A stretch of 18,135 nucleotides of DNA from Gammaproteobacteria bacterium. Its GTDB lineage: Bacteria; Pseudomonadota; Gammaproteobacteria; Steroidobacterales; Steroidobacteraceae. This document shows, piece by piece, positions 14,745-18,135 of this stretch (within the stretch, counting starts at the first letter, position 1; each line of letters starts with the position of its first letter). Made by a program: the position numbers and the translations under genes. Under the pieces are notes generated by a model. That model searched no databases, was not told the DNA's origin, and worked only from the letters and a program-made list of their open reading frames with translations. The DNA lies in assembly GCA_020846815.1 (NCBI GenBank), contig JADLDF010000062.1, positions 1-18,135 on the forward strand, in the 5' to 3' direction.

Positions 14745-15404
14745 ATGCGCATCCTGCTCGCCGAAGACGATCCCCTTCTGGGCGACGGCCTCAGCGTCGG
14801 CCTGCGCCAGGATGGTTATGCCGTCGATTGGGTGAAGGACGGCGTGGCCGCCGATCTGGCGCTGGCCAGCGAGGATTTCGACCTGCTCGTCCTCGATCTC
14901 GGCCTGCCGCGTTTGTCGGGAATGGAAGTGCTGTCCCGCCTGCGCGGGCGCGGCAAAGCCCTGCCGGTGCTGATTCTCACCGCGCGCGACGCGACCGGCG
15001 ACAAGATCGCCGGGCTCGATGCCGGCGCCGACGACTATGTCGTCAAGCCGATCGATCTCGACGAACTCGCGGCACGGGTGCGTGCCCTGTCGCGCCGCGT
15101 GGCGGGACGCGCACTGCCGCTGCTGAGCGTCGGCTCACTCTCCCTCGACCCGGCGACACACCAGGTCACGCTCGACGGCAAGCCGGTCGAACTGCCCCCG
15201 CGCGAATACTCCCTCCTGCAAGCCCTCATGGAAAACTGCGGCAGGACGATGACGCGCACGCAACTCGAAGCCTCGCTCTACGGTTGGCGCGATGAGCCTG
15301 AGAGCAACGCGCTCGAAGTGCATGTCCATCACCTGCGGAAAAAACTCGGCGCCGACCGCATCAGGACGCTGCGCGGCGTCGGCTACATGATGATGAAGCC
15401 ATGA
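14745..15404 (+). CDS. OmpR-family response regulator (PmrA/QseB type)
   Basis: The 219-residue protein has a receiver domain with acidic pocket E7-D8, phospho-acceptor D51 (LVLDLGLP), T79 and K101 (VVKPIDL). A winged-helix DNA-binding domain lies at about 125-217. The recognition segment ESNALEVHVHHLRKKLG is nearly that of QseB/PmrA, which bind YTTAAK direct repeats. Exactly such a repeat lies upstream of the cytochrome operon at 13174-13190. The gene starts at 14745, 10 bases after the cytochrome b stop with AGGAT upstream, and is probably co-transcribed with the cytochromes, giving positive feedback. Its stop overlaps the start of the kinase gene (ATGA). Confidence 0.94.
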   Translation: MRILLAEDDPLLGDGLSVGLRQDGYAVDWVKDGVAADLALASEDFDLLVLDLGLPRLSGMEVLSRLRGRGKALPVLILTARDATGDKIAGLDAGADDYVVKPIDLDELAARVRALSRRVAGRALPLLSVGSLSLDPATHQVTLDGKPVELPPREYSLLQALMENCGRTMTRTQLEASLYGWRDEPESNALEVHVHHLRKKLGADRIRTLRGVGYMMMKP

Positions 15405-16465
15405 GCGGTGCCACGCGCTGGTTCTCACTGCGCCGCCGCCTGCTAGTCTGGCTGCTCAGCGGCATGACCGTCGGCTGGCTGGGGGCGATGGGGTATGCCT
15501 ATGTCGAGGCGCGTCACGAAATCGAGAAGTATCTCGAGGCAGACCACGACCACTCGGACGAACATGTCCGTCACGAAATTACCGAGCATTTCCTCGAGGC
15601 ACTGTTGACGCCGCTGTTGTTCGGCCTGCCGACGCTCGGAGGCTGGATCTGGTTCGCCACGTGGCGCGGCCTCGAGCCGCTCGACGAAGTGGCCGCCGAG
15701 CTTGGCAGGCGCGCGCCGGAGCGGCTCGATCCGGTGGCGCCGGCGACCGCGCCGTGCGAAGTGCGTCCGCTGCTCGAAGCGCTCAACGCGCTGTTCGCCC
15801 GCGTCGACCGCGCGATGCAGAACGAGCGTGCCTTCACCGCCGATGCCGCGCACGAGTTGCGCACACCATTGGCGGCGATCGCGGCCCAGGCGCAGGTGGC
15901 GACGCGGGCCCGCGATGCGGCCGAACGCGATCATGCTCTGGCGCAACTGGCGGCCGGCGCGCGACGGGCGAGCCATCTGGTCGAGCAGCTGCTGACCCTC
16001 GCGCGGCTCGATCCGGCCGGTCGGCCGGCGATGAGCGAAGTGCGGCTCGACAGGCTGGCGGCGGAAGTCTGTGCCGAGCATGGTGCGGCCGCGCTCGACA
16101 AGCAGATCGTGCTCGAACTCGACGCACCCGCCGCGGTCAGCGTGATGGCCAATGAAGTAATGCTGCGCAGCCTGTTGCGCAACCTGATCGACAACGCCGT
16201 GCGCTACACGCCGCCCGGCGGCAGAGTCGGCGTTGCCGTGACGACACGGAAGCTGACCGTGAGCGACAGTGGCCCGGGCATTCCGGCGTCGAAGCGCGAA
16301 GTGGCCCTGCGCCGTCTGCATCGCCTCGCCGGACAGGACATCGAGGGCAGCGGCCTCGGCCTCTCCATCGTCGCCCGTATAGCCGAACTGCATGGTGCCA
16401 CGCTCGAACTGGCCGACGGCATCGGCCGACCGGGGCTCTCCGTGCGGGTGACATTTCCGCGCTGA
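15401..16465 (+). CDS. Sensor histidine kinase (QseC/PmrB-like)
   Basis: This 354-residue membrane kinase has helices at about 13-33 and 69-88 around a periplasmic loop of only about 35 residues. HAMP-like and dimerisation segments follow. The H-box HELRTP carries H151, the N-box NLIDNAVRYTPPGG has N261 and N265, and G1 is DSGPGIP (289-294) and G2 GSGLGLS (316-322). The F-box is unusual: the usual FERFYR is replaced by VALRRLHR. The periplasmic loop is packed with His, Asp and Glu (H39, H49, H51, H55, H58, H63), which suggests sensing of a metal ion or pH, by analogy with the iron-sensing acidic loop of PmrB. It should phosphorylate the regulator encoded just upstream. The signal is inferred, not shown. 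Confidence 0.92.
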   Translation: MSGATRWFSLRRRLLVWLLSGMTVGWLGAMGYAYVEARHEIEKYLEADHDHSDEHVRHEITEHFLEALLTPLLFGLPTLGGWIWFATWRGLEPLDEVAAELGRRAPERLDPVAPATAPCEVRPLLEALNALFARVDRAMQNERAFTADAAHELRTPLAAIAAQAQVATRARDAAERDHALAQLAAGARRASHLVEQLLTLARLDPAGRPAMSEVRLDRLAAEVCAEHGAAALDKQIVLELDAPAAVSVMANEVMLRSLLRNLIDNAVRYTPPGGRVGVAVTTRKLTVSDSGPGIPASKREVALRRLHRLAGQDIEGSGLGLSIVARIAELHGATLELADGIGRPGLSVRVTFPR

Positions 16466-16529
16466 CGCGTGGCGGCACGCCGGCGCCGACATTCAAAATG
16501 CCGCTCGCTGGAGTACCGCGGACGACGGT

Positions 16530-16595
16530 TCAGCGATCGCCGAATCGGAACTCGAATTGCGCCTCGACGAGCGGTGACTCGCGCGGCTCGATCGT
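16530..16595 (-). pseudogene. Possible 3' remnant of a second RES-like gene
   Basis: Read on the minus strand, codons ending ESPLVEAQFEFRFGDR then TGA closely match the C-terminus of the RES toxin (ASPLAETRFEFRFG). The DNA at 16539-16580 matches 999-1040 at 31 of 42 positions, in the same reading frame and with no gap. Upstream of the match no RES catalytic motif (such as YES) is found before the divergent CapA-like gene begins. I infer the tail of a lost paralogue, but the match is short. The rest of 16466-16685 shows no gene. Confidence 0.35.
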
Positions 16596-16685
16596 CTCGC
16601 CGTGCAGACCCGCCTCGCGGCATGCGCCCATGCAACTGACGCATGAGATTGACGCAAGTGCGGACGCCGCCGCATCGTAGGGTCG

Positions 16686-17825
16686 ATGTCCCGCCTCTCC
16701 CCTGCCCCGGCCCGCACGACGCGACGCGAGCTGCTCGCCGGCGCGCTCGCGCTGGGCGCCTCTGCGGCCGTCCCGGCCGCGCCCCGGCACAGCAGCTTCA
16801 CGCTCGCTCTGGTCGGCCAGTGCCTGATCCGCCACGATCTGCGTGCCCACCCCTGGCCGGGATTCGCGCCGCTCGCGGCACGCCTGCGCGCCGCGGACAC
16901 CTGTTTCTCCGATCTGGAGCTGGCGATCCTCGGGCCTCGCGCCGGATCCCCGACGCGTGCGCCGGAGACGCTGCACACCGCCGACCCGGTCGTGCTCGAC
17001 TGCCTGCGCGATTTCGGCATCCGTTTCCTCGCCACCTCGAACAATCACGCCTTCGACGTCGGCACCGGCGGCATCCTCGACACCATGGCGGCGTTGCGTG
17101 CGCGCGGGCTCACCTTCGCCGGCACCGGTGAGACGCTCACCGAAGCCGCCGCGCCACGTTTCCAGCAGACCGCCGGTGGCCGCTTCGCCGTGGTCGCGGC
17201 AGCGGCCGGCATGATCCGCCCGGGCGGCGCGGCGACCGCGACGCGCGCCGGCGTGCACGAGCTGCGGCGCGGTGCCGGCGGAGGCCTCGATTCCACGGAC
17301 GTCGAGCGCATGCTCGAAGCGCTGCGCCGGGCGCGTCGCGAGGCCGACGTGGTGCTGGCCTATCTGCACAACCACCTCTGGGAAGCGGACGTCGCGCGCA
17401 CCGCCGACTGGCAGCGCGAATTCGCGCGGCGCTGCGTCGAGGCCGGGGCGAGCGCATTCGCTGCGCACGGGCCGCCGCTGCTGCACGGCGTCGAGATCTG
17501 GCGGGGCGCGCCGCTGTTCCACGGCCTCGGCAGCTTCATCTTCCAGACGCGCAAGGCCGACGAGGTCTACGACGATCCGAACTGGGAGAGCCTGGCGGTC
17601 GAATGCCGCTTCGAGCGCGGCCGCTTCCGGGGAGCGAGCCTGCAGCCGGTGCAGCTCGCGCGCGTCGGCGCACGCGGCCCCGACGATCTCGAGACGCGTG
17701 GCCGGCCCTCGCCCGCGACGCCGGACGAGTCCCGTGCGACGCTGGCGCGGCTCACCGCCCTGTCTGGCCGGCTCGGCCAGACACTGCACACAGAGGGCGA
17801 GATCGCGCTGCTGCAACCGGCGTGA
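16686..17825 (+). CDS. CapA-family (PGA_cap) metallophosphatase-like protein, Tat-exported
   Basis: This 379-residue protein begins with a twin-arginine signal (TTRRELLAGALALGASAA), so it is exported folded, probably with a bound metal. CapA-family landmarks follow: FTLALVGQCLIRHDLR (38-53), FSDLELAI (74-81), TSNNHAFDVGTGGILDTMAAL with the N-N-H-x-x-D cluster, YLHNHLWE, and GVEIWRGAPLFHGLGSFIFQ. The first motif in calcineurin-like CapA proteins is normally GD; here it reads GQ, so one metal-binding aspartate is missing. CapA of Bacillus acts in poly-gamma-glutamate capsule handling, but this lone gene has no capB/capC neighbours. I infer an envelope hydrolase of unknown substrate. The ATG at 16686 has AGGG 5 bases upstream. 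Confidence 0.85.
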   Translation: MSRLSPAPARTTRRELLAGALALGASAAVPAAPRHSSFTLALVGQCLIRHDLRAHPWPGFAPLAARLRAADTCFSDLELAILGPRAGSPTRAPETLHTADPVVLDCLRDFGIRFLATSNNHAFDVGTGGILDTMAALRARGLTFAGTGETLTEAAAPRFQQTAGGRFAVVAAAAGMIRPGGAATATRAGVHELRRGAGGGLDSTDVERMLEALRRARREADVVLAYLHNHLWEADVARTADWQREFARRCVEAGASAFAAHGPPLLHGVEIWRGAPLFHGLGSFIFQTRKADEVYDDPNWESLAVECRFERGRFRGASLQPVQLARVGARGPDDLETRGRPSPATPDESRATLARLTALSGRLGQTLHTEGEIALLQPA

Positions 17826-17929
17826 GTCGCGTCACGGATGGACCATCAGTGACCGATCACCAATGATCAACGGCCAGCGGCCGAGGACCGGCGACCGACG
17901 AGCGGCGCCCAACGGCCGGCGGCGGCGGC
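17826..17929. other. Convergent gap with short degenerate repeats
   Basis: The 104 bases between the CapA-like gene and the LysR gene hold short degenerate units: GACCATCAGT and GACCGATCAC start 10 bases apart (17841, 17851), and ATCA recurs at 17845, 17856 and 17866. These give way to CGGCC/GACCGGCGACC units. No gene and no clear terminator are visible. Confidence 0.4.
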
Positions 17930-18135
17930 TCAGCCGTCGCCGTGCCGCGCGAACCAGGCCTTGGTCTCGAGCAGGAACTCGCGCGCCAGGCGCGTCGGGC
18001 CGGGCACCGCGGCGGTGACGTAGGCGTATTCGTGCCGCAGCTCGGGCCGGAACGGCAGCGCGACCAGGCCGTCGCGCAGATAGGGCCGCGCCAGCAGCGC
18101 ATTGACGATCGCGATGCCGAGGCCGCGCGCGGCGA
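17930..18135 (-). CDS. LysR-family transcriptional regulator (C-terminal part)
   Basis: Only the last 68 codons are in the window; the gene continues past the right edge. The translation includes ARGLGIAIVNALLARPYL, DGLVALPFRPEL and AREFLLETKAWFARHGDG, the typical end of the LysR effector-binding domain (GxGIAxxN ... L ... F ... AREFLLETKxW). The stop is the TGA at 17932-17930. The HTH and therefore the target genes cannot be seen. It converges with the CapA-like gene. Confidence 0.85.
   Translation of the reverse strand, partial: AARGLGIAIVNALLARPYLRDGLVALPFRPELRHEYAYVTAAVPGPTRLAREFLLETKAWFARHGDG

Noticed and set aside
16649..16677. Promoter of the CapA-like gene (TTGACG at 16649)
   Set aside because: No acceptable -10 element lies 16-18 bases downstream, so the single hexamer was not taken as evidence.
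16596..17816. A long minus-strand frame antisense to the CapA-like gene, leading into the RES-like tail
   Set aside because: Only the last ~16 codons show similarity to a protein family; the rest is a mirror of the CapA-like coding region.

Overview
This 18.1 kb window is very GC-rich and densely coding. It looks like the chromosome of a high-GC gammaproteobacterium. The RpoD C-terminus at the left edge is of gammaproteobacterial type, and a FecI/FecR/TonB-receptor system, a PmrA/QseB-type two-component system and an SHP/diheme cytochrome c/cytochrome b operon fit a Xanthomonadales, Steroidobacterales or Nevskiales-like organism. The order-level guess is inference. I see no tRNA, rRNA, CRISPR array, IS element or prophage.

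Layout. (1) 1-470: 3' end of rpoD. (2) 575-2147, minus strand: a compact toxin-antitoxin operon. An Xre/MbcA-type antitoxin is followed by a RES-domain toxin, an MNT nucleotidyltransferase antitoxin and a 38-residue stump of its HEPN partner. All are read from one near-consensus sigma-70 promoter whose spacer holds a palindrome and whose start point falls on the antitoxin ATG. (3) 2221-6398, minus strand: ECF sigma factor, FecR-like anti-sigma factor and TonB-dependent receptor with an N-terminal STN domain. This is a complete cell-surface signalling cassette. (4) 6615-12602, plus strand: an operon of thermostable-hemolysin family protein, AMP-forming ligase, heme-oxygenase-like diiron oxidase (HDO), short-chain dehydrogenase, periplasmic TPR protein and Omp85-like outer-membrane protein. 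Three of its first four junctions are 4-base ATGA/GTGA overlaps. The first four genes look like an uncharacterised acyl- or fatty-acid-modifying pathway. (5) 12758-13093, minus strand: a small secreted protein of unknown function. (6) 13174-16465, plus strand: a PmrA-type box, then SHP-type monoheme cytochrome c (DUF1924), diheme cytochrome c, membrane cytochrome b, response regulator and histidine kinase. (7) 16530-18135: a possible 3' remnant of a second RES-like gene, a Tat-exported CapA-like protein, and the 3' end of a LysR regulator.

How the parts work together. The TA operon is probably autorepressed at its promoter. It joins two unrelated TA types, one of which has lost its toxin. In the receptor cassette, receptor occupancy would signal through FecR to release the ECF sigma factor; the target genes and ligand cannot be told from sequence. 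In the cytochrome region the regulator genes lie at the end of the operon, and a perfect YTTAAK-N5-YTTAAK box lies directly upstream of the first cytochrome gene. This suggests an autoregulated electron-transfer module controlled by its own two-component system, whose sensor has a short His/Asp/Glu-rich periplasmic loop.

The strongest candidates for new biology are the GNAT-like/AMP-ligase/HDO/SDR cluster with its envelope-protein tail, the tandem Xre-RES-MNT operon with its spacer operator and leaderless start, and the PmrA-box-controlled cytochrome module.
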